Source: Pseudomonas fluorescens (GTDB taxonomy: Bacteria > Pseudomonadota > Gammaproteobacteria > Pseudomonadales > Pseudomonadaceae). Taken from it: a stretch of 64,000 bases of DNA. Positions 8,876-17,428 of the stretch are shown in pieces. A model generated the notes under the pieces. That model made no database searches, was not told the DNA's origin, and saw only the letters and a program-made list of their open reading frames with translations. The translations under genes and the position numbers were made by a program. Position 1 is the first letter of the stretch, and every line of letters begins with the position of its first letter. The DNA is taken from assembly GCF_001307275.1 (NCBI RefSeq), contig NZ_CP012831.1, positions 434,001-498,000 on the forward strand, given 5' to 3'.

Positions 8876-9315
8876 GTACCCTGCGCCAGGCGCTGTACGG
8901 CATCGCCCTGCTGGGCGCCCTGGCGCTGCTCATCTGGGGCCAAGAGCAACGCATCACCGTGGCCGAGAAGAATACCGAACTCGCGGGGAAGGACACCAAA
9001 AGCGCCCGAGATGAAGCTGACAGGCTGCGCGCCAATCTCAGCACCCTGCAAAACACCCTGAACGACGAGCGCATCGCCCAGGCTGCCCTGCGAACCCAGC
9101 AGGATCAGCTGCGCCAGGGCCTGGCGAAGCGCGAGCAAACCATCGAGGCGTTGAAACGTGAAAACGAAGACCTTCGCAACTGGGCTGACCAGCCTTTGCC
9201 TGAGCTTGCTCGCCGGCTGCGCGAGCGCCCCACCCTCATCGGCGCCGACGCTTATCGTCAGTGGCTGTCCGGCCGTGGTGCCCTGCACTCTGCCGGCAAC
9301 GGGCCCGCTCAATAA
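8872..9315 (+). CDS. inner-membrane spanin (Rz/LysB-like)
   Basis: The 147-residue protein has an N-terminal membrane anchor (about residues 7-22, LYGIALLGALALLIWG) followed by a long charged periplasmic coiled coil (about 28-105) and a Pro-rich end. That is the architecture of i-spanins, which join the outer-membrane Rz1 lipoprotein and fuse the two membranes in the last lysis step. The ATG at 8872 overlaps the upstream TGA. Confidence 0.9.
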   Translation: MSTLRQALYGIALLGALALLIWGQEQRITVAEKNTELAGKDTKSARDEADRLRANLSTLQNTLNDERIAQAALRTQQDQLRQGLAKREQTIEALKRENEDLRNWADQPLPELARRLRERPTLIGADAYRQWLSGRGALHSAGNGPAQ

Positions 9316-9415
9316 CGGCGATCAGCTCACCGACCAGGACCGCGTCGAAGCCGCATGGGCAGAATGCGCGGGCCAGGTGGATATGGTTTACAACCACCAA
9401 CAGGCCCAGCCATGA
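9158..9415 (+). CDS. outer-membrane spanin lipoprotein (Rz1/LysC-like), nested in Rz
   Basis: The 85-residue product has a lipoprotein signal peptide ending in the lipobox LLAG-C at residues 18-21 and then a Pro/Ser-rich start (CASAPPSSAPT). It begins inside the Rz gene in another frame and ends 100 bp beyond it, overlapping the start of R. Nested Rz/Rz1 arrangement is well known in P2 (lysB/lysC). Confidence 0.9.
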   Translation: MKTKTFATGLTSLCLSLLAGCASAPPSSAPTLIVSGCPAVVPCTLPATGPLNNGDQLTDQDRVEAAWAECAGQVDMVYNHQQAQP

Positions 9416-9888
9416 ACAAGCCCAACAGTCTGAAGGCTCACTTGCTCGCCACCGTGGCCGAACTGAAGCACAACCCCGACCGGCTGTTGATCTTCATCGA
9501 CAACGGCAAAATCCGCTGCACCGCGGCTGCCTCGCTGTCGTTCGAATACAGCTTTGATTTACAGGTCATCCTTACCGACTACGCAGGTCATCCCGACAGC
9601 GTCATGTTGCCGTTGCTGGGCTGGCTGAGCGTGAACCAGTCCGAACTGCTGGAGAACCTGAACAAGTCCGCCGAGGGTATCCAGTTCGAGGCCGACATCC
9701 TGGACAACAGCAAGGTGGACCTGAGCCTAACACTGCCGCTAACCGAGCGTGTGGTTGTGGGGAAAGACGCCGACGGCAATACCACCCTCCACCATCCTGG
9801 CGAACCTAAGCAGGTGGCCGCATTCCTTGACCCGGCGTGGATACCTGGTACCCAAGGCACCGGCAGTGAATGGGTCGTGCCGAAATGA
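9412..9888 (+). CDS. R: tail completion protein (P2 gpR family)
   Basis: gpR helps complete the tail before head joining. The 158-residue product begins MNKPNSLKAHLLATVAELKHNPDRLLIFID, with the family motif IRCTAAASLSFEYSF. The start overlaps the Rz1 stop and its TGA overlaps the S start. Confidence 0.93.
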   Translation: MNKPNSLKAHLLATVAELKHNPDRLLIFIDNGKIRCTAAASLSFEYSFDLQVILTDYAGHPDSVMLPLLGWLSVNQSELLENLNKSAEGIQFEADILDNSKVDLSLTLPLTERVVVGKDADGNTTLHHPGEPKQVAAFLDPAWIPGTQGTGSEWVVPK

Positions 9889-10349
9889 CCAACCGATTGG
9901 AAACGCTGGAGGATTGGGCCGCCGGCCTACTGGGACAACTGGAACCGGCATCGCGCAACAAACTGGCCCGCAGCATCGGCCAGGCCCTGCGGCGCAGCCA
10001 GCAACAACGAATCATTGACCAGCGCAACCCAGACGGCAGCAAATACGCGCCGCGAAAGCAGCGTAACCTGCGTGGGAAACAAGGACGGGTGAAGCGAAAG
10101 GTTCAGATGTTTCAGAAGCTGCGCACAGCGAGCTTTTTGAAAGTCAAAGGCGACGGGAACGGTATTAGCGTCGGGTTTACAGGACGGATTGCCCGAATCG
10201 CTAGGGTGCATCAGTACGGCTTGAAGGACAGGGCCGAACGCGGTGCACCGGATGTGCGGTACGAACAAAGAGAGATACTTGGCTTCATCGACGCGGATAT
10301 AGATCTGATCCGCGACGGCCTCCTGGCACATTTCACAAACAATTCATGA
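9885..10349 (+). CDS. S: tail completion / virion morphogenesis protein (P2 gpS family)
   Basis: The 154-residue basic protein contains the family blocks ARSIGQALRRSQQQRI and DGSKYAPRKQR and the C-terminal ARVHQYGLKDR. It is coupled to R by an ATGA overlap. Its 3' end overlaps by 6 bp the stop of the antisense DUF4145 gene, which marks the point where cargo has been inserted between S and V. Confidence 0.93.
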   Translation: MTNRLETLEDWAAGLLGQLEPASRNKLARSIGQALRRSQQQRIIDQRNPDGSKYAPRKQRNLRGKQGRVKRKVQMFQKLRTASFLKVKGDGNGISVGFTGRIARIARVHQYGLKDRAERGAPDVRYEQREILGFIDADIDLIRDGLLAHFTNNS

Positions 10350-11135
10350 CTTAGGAGTATCACGCTTAGCAATTGCCTCCCGGAGGTTCTCAGGTAAGGA
10401 TTCATATATTTCTTTAATGTGCTTAGGTTCGGAAATCGTCTTATCAACAATCAAATTAAGAAGCTTGAATAGCGCTTCAGCAGTGGCACGATCATCCCTG
10501 ATATCAATTTTACCAGGATGGACAGCTGAGTTACCAATCACGCGCACGGCGTCAAGCGACTGCTGAACTCTTGCATCCAATCCAGCTGCAACGAGCGATT
10601 TAATATCTTCGTTAATATTTTCCCCTGGCTGCCCCAGCTCCTTGCAAAGCTTCTGAATTGCAAGTCTTAAAAGCGCCGCAGCACCACGAGGTGATTGATT
10701 TAGAATCGCTCCAGCCTCTTCATAATCACGCCTAATATCATCAGACATATCAGGATTAGCGGGAACAACACTACCAACAACAGGATAGATTAATTTATCG
10801 TAGATCCAAATCGAGATTTTGCGACAGTTAAAACAGTTGCTGATATTGCAGTTCCTAATTTGGCGCTTTAAATATGCGCCATCATCCTTAACATCGATAA
10901 AAGGGGCGCCTTCTGCCATCCGCACAAACCAAGAAAGCAGTTCTTCTCGCTCAGAAACATTCTTAATATCGCTAAGATCCAACTCATCAAGAAAGGCCTT
11001 ATCAACAAGTCGAGGACGCGGCATATCTTCGGAATAACCTTCAATAAATACATTTGACCAAAACTGTTTTGCTAGTGCCCCACAGTGCGGACAGTTAAAT
11101 GCAGTTTCTTGTATAGATGGTGAGATGTATTTCAT
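10344..11135 (-). CDS. DUF4145-domain protein, cargo inserted between S and V
   Basis: The 263-residue protein has an N-terminal zinc ribbon (CPHC near residue 14, a second Cys pair in NCFNC near residue 98) and a C-terminal DUF4145 domain with RGAAALLRLAIQKLCKELG and the VIGNSAVHPG signature. DUF4145 is placed among HEPN-like helical families, many of which are RNases or nucleotidyltransferase partners in defence and toxin systems; activity here is not shown. The gene is antisense to the tail operon, has its own leader (AAAGGA 7 bp before ATG) and is AT-rich. In P2 the orf30 cargo gene lies at this same S-V junction. A phage-exclusion role is an inference from position and family. Confidence 0.85.
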   Translation of the reverse strand: MKYISPSIQETAFNCPHCGALAKQFWSNVFIEGYSEDMPRPRLVDKAFLDELDLSDIKNVSEREELLSWFVRMAEGAPFIDVKDDGAYLKRQIRNCNISNCFNCRKISIWIYDKLIYPVVGSVVPANPDMSDDIRRDYEEAGAILNQSPRGAAALLRLAIQKLCKELGQPGENINEDIKSLVAAGLDARVQQSLDAVRVIGNSAVHPGKIDIRDDRATAEALFKLLNLIVDKTISEPKHIKEIYESLPENLREAIAKRDTPKS

Positions 11136-11202
11136 TTACATTCCTTTGATTTCTGAACCGTTGAAATGATGACCCGTCCGCCACAGCAGCACATTACCGG
11201 AC

Positions 11203-11221
11203 TGTAACCAAGCTTGCTACA
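11203..11221 (+). promoter_or_regulatory. Ogr-type late activator box upstream of V
   Basis: TGTA-N11-TACA lies 48 bp before the V start and just beyond the 5' end of the inserted DUF4145 gene. It has the same arms and spacing as the boxes before O and FI, so the tail-baseplate operon keeps its own late promoter despite the insertion. Confidence 0.7.
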
Positions 11222-11268
11222 AGTTGACAAAGCTGCGCTTGCGCACGCGTGGCGCCACCATCGGCGCC

Positions 11269-11841
11269 ATGAACGACTTAGCCACACTCGCCCGCCTGAT
11301 CGAAAATCTCATCCGCTTCGGCACCATCGCCGCCGTCCAGATGCAGCCCCCGCGTGTGCAGGTCAAAACCGGAACCCTGACCACCGCCTGGCTACCATGG
11401 ATCGCCCTGCGCGCCGGTGCCGACCGGGAGTGGAATCCACCGACGGTCAATGAACAGGTTCTGCTGTTCAGCCCCTCGGGCCAGCTCGGCAACGGTGTCG
11501 CCTTGACCGGCCTTTTCAGCGACCAGATCCCCGCCAACGGCGACCGCGAAGGCCTGCACCGCGTCACCTACCGCGACGGCACGGTGATCGAGTACGACAG
11601 CGTCGCTCACCACCTCAACGCCACGCTCACCGATGGCGGCACCACCAACCTCATCAGCACCGGCGGCATCAACATCGTCGGCGACATCACGCATCAGGGC
11701 GATTACACCCAGACCGGCAACCAAAACGTCACCGGCAAAGTCACCGTGTCGGTGGATGTGGTGGCCGCCGGCATCAGCTTGGTGAAACACCTGCACGGCG
11801 GCGTCATGCCTGGCAGCGGCAAGACGGGGAAACCGGAATGA
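11269..11841 (+). CDS. V: baseplate spike protein (P2 gpV family)
   Basis: gpV forms the trimeric membrane-piercing spike. The 190-residue product starts MNDLATLARLIENLIRFG and shows the OB-fold block PPRVQVKTGTLTTAWLPW and then beta-helix-like repeats (INIVGDITHQGDYTQTGNQNV), ending in a His-containing tip (VKHLHGGVMPGSG). The ATG at 11269 matches the family N-terminus better than the upstream 11224 codon. Confidence 0.96.
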   Translation: MNDLATLARLIENLIRFGTIAAVQMQPPRVQVKTGTLTTAWLPWIALRAGADREWNPPTVNEQVLLFSPSGQLGNGVALTGLFSDQIPANGDREGLHRVTYRDGTVIEYDSVAHHLNATLTDGGTTNLISTGGINIVGDITHQGDYTQTGNQNVTGKVTVSVDVVAAGISLVKHLHGGVMPGSGKTGKPE

Positions 11842-12182
11842 ACCGACACACCGGCGCCGCCATCACCACCGTGGAGAGCATTGCCCAATCCATGAGCGAT
11901 GTTCTCAGCACGCGCCTCGGTACCCGGGTGATGCGCCGCGAATACGGCAGCCTGTTGCCCGAACTGGTGGACCACCCTTTCAACGACATCACCCGCTTGC
12001 AGGTGTACGCCGCCACCGTCATGGCGCTGATGCGCTGGGAGCCGCGTATCAGTCTGAGCCGCGTGCAGTTCCAGGGCGCCACCCTGCAAGGTCAAACATC
12101 ACTGGACATCGAGGGCAGCATCGTCGATAGCAACGAGCCGCTGAGCCTGAGCGTGCCGCTGAACCTTGGGGGTAGCGCATGA
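11838..12182 (+). CDS. W: baseplate wedge protein (P2 gpW, gp25-like)
   Basis: The 114-residue protein belongs to the GPW/gp25 family of baseplate wedge lysozyme-like proteins. The conserved core is STRLGTRVMRREYGSLLPEL followed by VYAATVMALMRWEPRI. Coupled by ATGA to V and by a 4-bp overlap to J. Confidence 0.96.
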   Translation: MNRHTGAAITTVESIAQSMSDVLSTRLGTRVMRREYGSLLPELVDHPFNDITRLQVYAATVMALMRWEPRISLSRVQFQGATLQGQTSLDIEGSIVDSNEPLSLSVPLNLGGSA

Positions 12183-13090
12183 ACTCATTCGTCGCGATTG
12201 ACCTGGGCCAGCTCCCTGCGCCCGAAGTCGTAGAGCAAATTGATTACGAGCAGATCCTCGCCGAGCGCAAGGCATACGCCATCAGCCTCTGGCCGGTCGA
12301 GGAACAAGCCGAGATCGCCGCACGGCTTGAGCTGGAATCTGAGCCCCTGACCAAACTGCTCCAGGAGAACGCCTACCGCGAGACGGTGTGGCGCCAGCGC
12401 GTCAATGAGGCATCCGTCGCCAACATGCTGGCTCTGGCAAAGGGCAGTGACCTGGAGAACCTGGCCGGCAACTTCAACGTCAAGCGCCTGGTCATCCAGG
12501 CCGCCAAGCCCACGGCCGTGCCGCCGGTACCGTTGCTGATGGAAAGCGACGACAGCCTGCGGGAGCGGGCTCAAATGGCGTGGGAAGGCCTCAGCACCGC
12601 CGGCCCGCGCAATAGCTACATCTTCCATGCGCGGTCTGCTGACGGTCAGGTGGCCGATGCCACTGCCGAGAGTCCCGCCCCAGCCGAGGCGGTGGTGACA
12701 GTGCAATCGATCCTGGGTGACGGCACCGCCTCGCCCGCGCTGCTGGCAAAGGTCAATGCCTACCTCAGCGACGACGACCGCCGCCCGGTCGCGGATCGGC
12801 TCACCGTGCAAAGTGCGCAGGTCATCAACTACCAGGTCAAGGCCAAGCTGTTTCTTTCGACGTCCGGCCCTGAGAGCGAGTTGATTCTCGCGGCGGCCAA
12901 TGCGCAGTTGCTGGCCTTCGTGCACCAGCGGCGTCGCCTGGGCCTGGAGGTTTCAGAATCAATCATCCACGCCTCGCTACACGTCGAGGGTGTGCGCAAG
13001 GTCGTGCTGGAGAACTGGGCCGACATCGTTGCCACGAAGTACCAGGCGCCGTACTGCACGGCCGTCGATTTGGCGTTGGGGGTTGAGTGA
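12179..13090 (+). CDS. J: baseplate J-like protein (P2 gpJ)
   Basis: The 303-residue protein has the baseplate J organisation, with the N-terminal YRETVWRQRVNEA and the family block GLSTAGPRNSYIFHARSADGQVADA in the centre. gpJ with gpW and gpI builds the P2 baseplate wedge. Overlaps on both sides indicate one operon. Confidence 0.95.
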   Translation: MNSFVAIDLGQLPAPEVVEQIDYEQILAERKAYAISLWPVEEQAEIAARLELESEPLTKLLQENAYRETVWRQRVNEASVANMLALAKGSDLENLAGNFNVKRLVIQAAKPTAVPPVPLLMESDDSLRERAQMAWEGLSTAGPRNSYIFHARSADGQVADATAESPAPAEAVVTVQSILGDGTASPALLAKVNAYLSDDDRRPVADRLTVQSAQVINYQVKAKLFLSTSGPESELILAAANAQLLAFVHQRRRLGLEVSESIIHASLHVEGVRKVVLENWADIVATKYQAPYCTAVDLALGVE

Positions 13091-13707
13091 TGGCTGACGC
13101 GCCCCTTCTTCCAAGCAATTCGACGCCGTTGGAGCGCCAAGCGGCGCAGGCACTGGCTCAGATCCAGCGCGTGCCGATTCCGCTGCGCACGCTGTACAAC
13201 CCCGACCTTTGCCCGCTGCCCCTTTTGCCCTACCTGGCCTGGGCCTTCTCCGTGGACCGTTGGGACAGCAAATGGACCGAAGCGGCCAAACGCGCCGCCA
13301 TCCGCAGTGCGTACTACATCCATTCACGCAAGGGCACTATCGGCTCTCTGCGCCGTGTCGTTGAACCGCTCGGCTACCTGATTGAAATCATCGAATGGTG
13401 GCAGACCGTGCCGGTCGGTCCTCGCGCCACCTTCAGGCTCAAGGTCGGCGTGCTGGACACTGGTATCACCGAAGAGATGTACCAGGAGCTCACCTGGCTG
13501 ATCGACGATGCCAAACCCCTGACACGCCACCTCACCGGGCTCGCCATCAGCCTGGAGACCACCGGTTCAGTTCATATCGGCGCCTGCATCACCGAGGGCG
13601 ACGAGATTGATATCTATCCACCCACACAGCGGGACATCGAGGTCACGGGCTACATCCACCAGGGCGGCCGTGAACACCAGATCGACACCATGGACATCTA
13701 CCCATGA
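13090..13707 (+). CDS. I: baseplate/tail protein I (P2 gpI)
   Basis: The 205-residue product has the gpI family motifs LPYLAWAFSVDRWD and SRKGTIGSLRRVVEPLGY near residues 40-100. The ATG at 13090 overlaps the J stop as TGATG; a GTG immediately before it is the alternative start. Confidence 0.95.
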   Translation: MADAPLLPSNSTPLERQAAQALAQIQRVPIPLRTLYNPDLCPLPLLPYLAWAFSVDRWDSKWTEAAKRAAIRSAYYIHSRKGTIGSLRRVVEPLGYLIEIIEWWQTVPVGPRATFRLKVGVLDTGITEEMYQELTWLIDDAKPLTRHLTGLAISLETTGSVHIGACITEGDEIDIYPPTQRDIEVTGYIHQGGREHQIDTMDIYP

Positions 13708-15089
13708 CAGACCAAAACAGCCAGTTTTTCGCCATTCTCACCGCCATCGGCAAGGCCAAGCAGGCCAACGCGGACGCCCTGGGCATTCCCTGGACATTCG
13801 CGCAGATGGGCGTCGGGGACGCCAACGACACCGACCCAATCCCCAGCGAGCAACAGACGCACTTAATCAATGAGCGGCGACGCGCCCCGCTGAATCAGTT
13901 GAAGGTTGACTCAGCCAACCCGAACATCATCATTGCCGAGCAGGTTATTCCTGAGAACGTAGGTGGGTGGTGGATTCGTGAGGTTGGTTTGTATGACGCC
14001 GACGGTGACCTGGTCGCCGTGGCGAACTGCGCGCCAAGCTTCAAGCCGTTGCTGACTCAAGGATCTGGACGCACCCAGGTGGTGCGCATGAATCTCATCA
14101 TCAGCAACACCGCCAACGTCGAGTTGAAGATTGACCCGTCCGTTGTGCTGGCTACTCGTGCTTATGTGGATGGCTTGACTGTACGCGCCAACCAAGTCGA
14201 GGCCGAGACAGGAACGGAAAACAGCAAAATCATGACCCCGTTGCGGGTATTTCAGGCCATTGGCAAGGTAATAAAACAGGCAACGGAGAGTGCATTCGGC
14301 TGGGCAAAAATTGCTACCCAAGCTCAAGTCACCACAGGGACAGATGACACAGCAATCGTCACGCCCAAAAAACTCAGGGCTGCTCAAGCCACGCAGGTGG
14401 AAGCCGAGGCAGGCACTGACAATACAAAAACTATGACACCGCTACGCGTGTTCCAGGCCATCGCCAAAGTAGTAGGACAGGCCACCGAGACGGTGTTCGG
14501 CTGGGCAAAGGTCGCCACCCAAGCCCAAGTCACAATCGGCACAGACGACACCTGCCTCATAACGCCGAAGAAGCTTCGAGCCGCACAAGCCACTCAGGCT
14601 GAGGCCGAGGCTGGAACTGACAATACAAAGATCATGACCCCGCTGCGGGTATTCCAAGCCATTGCCAACGTAGTGACCCAGTCAACGGAGTCGGCTTTCG
14701 GTTGGGCAAAGATCGCAAGCCAATCGCAAGTCAATTTGGGCACCGACGACGCGACCATTGTTTCTCCCAAAAAACTGCGATGGGGCTTTTCCATCAGTCT
14801 GACCAGCAACGGCTACATCGTCTTCCCGACGTGGCTCGGCGGCTTGATCATTCAGTGGGCAAATGGAGCGATCCCTGCGGGAGCGGGCATCGTACATGTG
14901 AACCTGGCGCTGGCGTTTCCGAACACATTGACCGCCTACTCTGTCTCCACCTCACAGACGGGGACGATGATGAGTGCACAAAGTGCGACCCCCAACGGAA
15001 TCGATTTATTGGCACGTACTGTCAGCGGAGGGGCGATATCGACTCCCCCGGGGGTCATTGGATACACGTTCATTTGTTTGGGGAGCTAG
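13704..15089 (+). CDS. H: tail fibre protein (P2 gpH-like) with triplicated repeat
   Basis: The 461-residue fibre has the N-terminal phage tail-fibre domain that docks on the baseplate (about residues 1-160, with IPENVGGWWIREVGLYDADGDLVAVA), then three 67-residue repeats (164-362) and a C-terminal receptor-binding domain (about 363-461) resembling the gp53-like C-terminal fold (LTSNGYIVFPTWLGGLIIQW). The repeats extend the shaft. It is followed by its chaperone gene. The C-terminus is the likely host-range determinant. Confidence 0.94.
   Translation: MTDQNSQFFAILTAIGKAKQANADALGIPWTFAQMGVGDANDTDPIPSEQQTHLINERRRAPLNQLKVDSANPNIIIAEQVIPENVGGWWIREVGLYDADGDLVAVANCAPSFKPLLTQGSGRTQVVRMNLIISNTANVELKIDPSVVLATRAYVDGLTVRANQVEAETGTENSKIMTPLRVFQAIGKVIKQATESAFGWAKIATQAQVTTGTDDTAIVTPKKLRAAQATQVEAEAGTDNTKTMTPLRVFQAIAKVVGQATETVFGWAKVATQAQVTIGTDDTCLITPKKLRAAQATQAEAEAGTDNTKIMTPLRVFQAIANVVTQSTESAFGWAKIASQSQVNLGTDDATIVSPKKLRWGFSISLTSNGYIVFPTWLGGLIIQWANGAIPAGAGIVHVNLALAFPNTLTAYSVSTSQTGTMMSAQSATPNGIDLLARTVSGGAISTPPGVIGYTFICLGS
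14193..14789 (+). repeat. three 201-bp in-frame repeats in the tail fibre shaft
   Basis: Units begin at 14193, 14394 and 14595. Each encodes about 67 residues starting QVEAE/QAEAE, with the invariant blocks MTPLRVFQAI, FGWAKIA and IVTPKKLR; the last unit ends at 14789. The DNA copies differ at many third positions, so the duplication is not recent. Confidence 0.9.
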
Positions 15090-15091
15090 TC

Positions 15092-15520
15092 ATGCGCAAG
15101 TACAGCAAAACAACGGGGAACTGCTACATCGTTGGTCTGCATACCGAAATACCCGCCGATGCCGTGGACATCCCCGATGACCGTTATGACCAGGTTATTG
15201 CCAATCCTGCTTTCGGCAAGATTCGCGCTCACGACCCTGATGGCCTACCGACGCTAATCGATCCTCCACCAGCAACCATCGAGGAGCGGACGGCAGCCGA
15301 ACGCCTTTGGCGGGACGCCCAAATCGAAAGCGTACGCTGGTTGCGGGAGCGTCACCGTGACGAAGTCGATTCAGCCCGGCCAACGACCCTCACGGCTGAG
15401 CAGTCAGGGGAACTGCTCGATTACGTACAGGCCCTGCGCGACTGGCCGCAAACAGCGGCTTTCCCTGCCGTCGAGTTTCGGCCCATGGCGCCGTCATGGA
15501 TCGCTGGGCAGGTTCAATGA
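15092..15520 (+). CDS. tail fibre assembly chaperone (P2 gpG/Tfa-like)
   Basis: The 142-residue protein ends with the DUF4376/Tfa-type pattern (helical RLWRDAQIESVRWLRERHRDEV and then LLDYVQALRDWPQ). It is 2 bp after the fibre stop, the standard place for the chaperone that folds the fibre tip. Sequence similarity to P2 gpG is low, and the assignment rests on the C-terminal pattern and position. Confidence 0.85.
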   Translation: MRKYSKTTGNCYIVGLHTEIPADAVDIPDDRYDQVIANPAFGKIRAHDPDGLPTLIDPPPATIEERTAAERLWRDAQIESVRWLRERHRDEVDSARPTTLTAEQSGELLDYVQALRDWPQTAAFPAVEFRPMAPSWIAGQVQ

Positions 15521-15541
15521 ACTGTTTAAGTCATCTCGTCC

Positions 15542-15560
15542 TGTAACCCCCTCCCCTACA
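15542..15560 (+). promoter_or_regulatory. Ogr-type late activator box upstream of FI
   Basis: TGTA-N11-TACA lies 77 bp before the sheath start in the 116-bp gap after the fibre chaperone. It matches the boxes upstream of O and V in arms and spacing. This gap is where P2 carries Z/fun; here it holds no gene. Confidence 0.72.
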
Positions 15561-15636
15561 AGCCCCCGCGCTCGCCCAACCGGCGCGCGCGCGGCAGCCT
15601 GTGCACTGTCATCCCAATCACTGCGCAGGCAAACCC

Positions 15637-16806
15637 ATGACCGATTATCTCCACGGCGTGCGGGTTATCGAACTCAACGACGGCACCCGCCCCATTCGCA
15701 CCATCCCCACCGCTGTTATCGGCATGGTCTGCACGGCCGACGACGCCGATGCCACCGTTTTCCCATTCGACACACCGGTATTGCTTAGCAACGTTCAAAC
15801 CGCCATCGGCAAGGCCGGCACCACGGGAACCCTGGCGAAGAGTCTTCAGGCCATCGCCGACCAGACCAAGCCCTACACCATCGTCGTGCGAGTGAAGGAA
15901 GGCGCCACCGAGGCAGAAACCACCAGTGCCCTGATCGGCACCACCACGGCCGAGGGCAAATACACCGGCATGAAAGCCCTGCTCGCTGCCAAGGCCCGCC
16001 TTGGCATGGTGCCGCGCATCCTCGGAGTGCCAGGCCTCGACAGTCTGCCGGTTGCCACCACCCTGGTCACCATCGCCCAGCAGTTGCGCGCATTCGCCTA
16101 CATCAGCGCCTGGGACTGCAAAACCAAGGAAGAAGTGGTCGCCTACCGTGACAACTTCGGCGCTCGGGAAGCCATGGTCATCTGGCCGGAGTTCCAGAAC
16201 TGGAGCACCGTCACCAACGCGACCGTCACCGCCTCGGCCGTGGCCCGTGCATTGGGCCTGCGCGCCAAGATCGACCAGGAAGTAGGCTGGCACAAGACGC
16301 TCTCCAACGTCGCCGTCAATGGCGTGACCGGCATCAGCGCCGACGTGTTCTGGGATCTGCAAAACCCGGCCACGGACGCCAACTACCTCAACAGCAACGA
16401 AGTCACCACGCTCATCAATGAGGGCGGCTTTCGCTTCTGGGGAAGCCGCACGACCAGCGAAGACCCTTTGTTTGCCTTTGAGAACTACACGCGCACTGCG
16501 CAGATCCTCGCCGACACCATGGCCGAAGCGCATATGTGGGCCGTGGATAAGCCCATGCATGCCTCCCTGGTGCGCGACATCATCGAAGGGATCAACGCCA
16601 AATTCCGCGAGCTGATCGCGGCGGGCTACCTGATCGGCGGCAGGTGCTGGTACCCAGAGGACGCCAACGACAAGGACACGCTCAAGGCCGGCAAGCTGTT
16701 CCTGGACTACGACTACACGCCGGTACCGCCGCTGGAAGATCTCACGTTGCGGCAACGCATCACCGACCGCTACCTGATCGACTTCGCCAGCAAGATCAAC
16801 AGCTAA
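15637..16806 (+). CDS. FI: contractile tail sheath protein (P2 gpFI)
   Basis: The 389-residue sheath protein starts MTDYLHGVRVIELNDGTRPIRTI, typical of P2 FI. Family blocks include FWDLQNPATDANYLN and GFRFWGSRTTSEDPLF. The ATG at 15637 is preferred to upstream codons because it matches the family N-terminus. Confidence 0.97.
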   Translation: MTDYLHGVRVIELNDGTRPIRTIPTAVIGMVCTADDADATVFPFDTPVLLSNVQTAIGKAGTTGTLAKSLQAIADQTKPYTIVVRVKEGATEAETTSALIGTTTAEGKYTGMKALLAAKARLGMVPRILGVPGLDSLPVATTLVTIAQQLRAFAYISAWDCKTKEEVVAYRDNFGAREAMVIWPEFQNWSTVTNATVTASAVARALGLRAKIDQEVGWHKTLSNVAVNGVTGISADVFWDLQNPATDANYLNSNEVTTLINEGGFRFWGSRTTSEDPLFAFENYTRTAQILADTMAEAHMWAVDKPMHASLVRDIIEGINAKFRELIAAGYLIGGRCWYPEDANDKDTLKAGKLFLDYDYTPVPPLEDLTLRQRITDRYLIDFASKINS

Positions 16807-16862
16807 CCCGGGCCTCCCCGCAAGGGGAGGTGACCCGTGCCTGAGCAACGGAGACACGCACC

Positions 16863-17378
16863 ATGGCTATGCCTCGCAAACTCAAAAACCTCAACCTGTT
16901 CAACGACGCCAACAGCTACTTGGGCGTGGTCAAAACCGTCACTCTGCCCCCGCTCGGCCGCAAGATGGAAGGCTATCGCGGCGGCGGCATGAACGGCCCG
17001 GTCAAGGCCGATCTGGGCTTCTCGGATGATGGCATCCAATTCGAATGGAAGACCGGCGGCCTGGATCTGATCGCACTCAAACAGTTCGGCGCCGTCAACG
17101 CCTCGGGCGTCGCGTTACGCTTCACCGGATCGTTCCAGCAGGACGACACCGCCGAGATCAGCGCCGTAGAAGTCGTAATGCGCGGCCGGCACGAAACCAT
17201 CGAAATGGGCGATGCGCAGCCAGGTGAAGACACCGAGCACAGCATCACCACCACCTGCACCTATTACAAACTGATCGTCGATAACGAAGAGATCATCGAA
17301 ATCGACCTGCTCAATTTCATCGAAGTCGTCGATGGCGTAGACATGATGGCCGAGCAGCGCCGAGCCCTCGGCATCTGA
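16863..17378 (+). CDS. FII: tail tube protein (P2 gpFII)
   Basis: The 171-residue tube protein begins MAMPRKLKNLNLFNDANSYLG and contains KMEGYRGGGMNGPVK and CTYYKLIVDNEEIIEIDLLN. A GGAG Shine-Dalgarno lies upstream. It forms the inner tube through which DNA passes. Confidence 0.97.
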   Translation: MAMPRKLKNLNLFNDANSYLGVVKTVTLPPLGRKMEGYRGGGMNGPVKADLGFSDDGIQFEWKTGGLDLIALKQFGAVNASGVALRFTGSFQQDDTAEISAVEVVMRGRHETIEMGDAQPGEDTEHSITTTCTYYKLIVDNEEIIEIDLLNFIEVVDGVDMMAEQRRALGI

Positions 17379-17428
17379 CCAATCTCGCCCTGATCCAGGG
17401 CGGTTAACCCTGCAAACTGGAGCAAGTT

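Noticed and set aside
14193..14789. Tail fibre repeats considered as a regulatory array
   Set aside because: They are in frame, encode conserved protein blocks and differ mostly at third positions.
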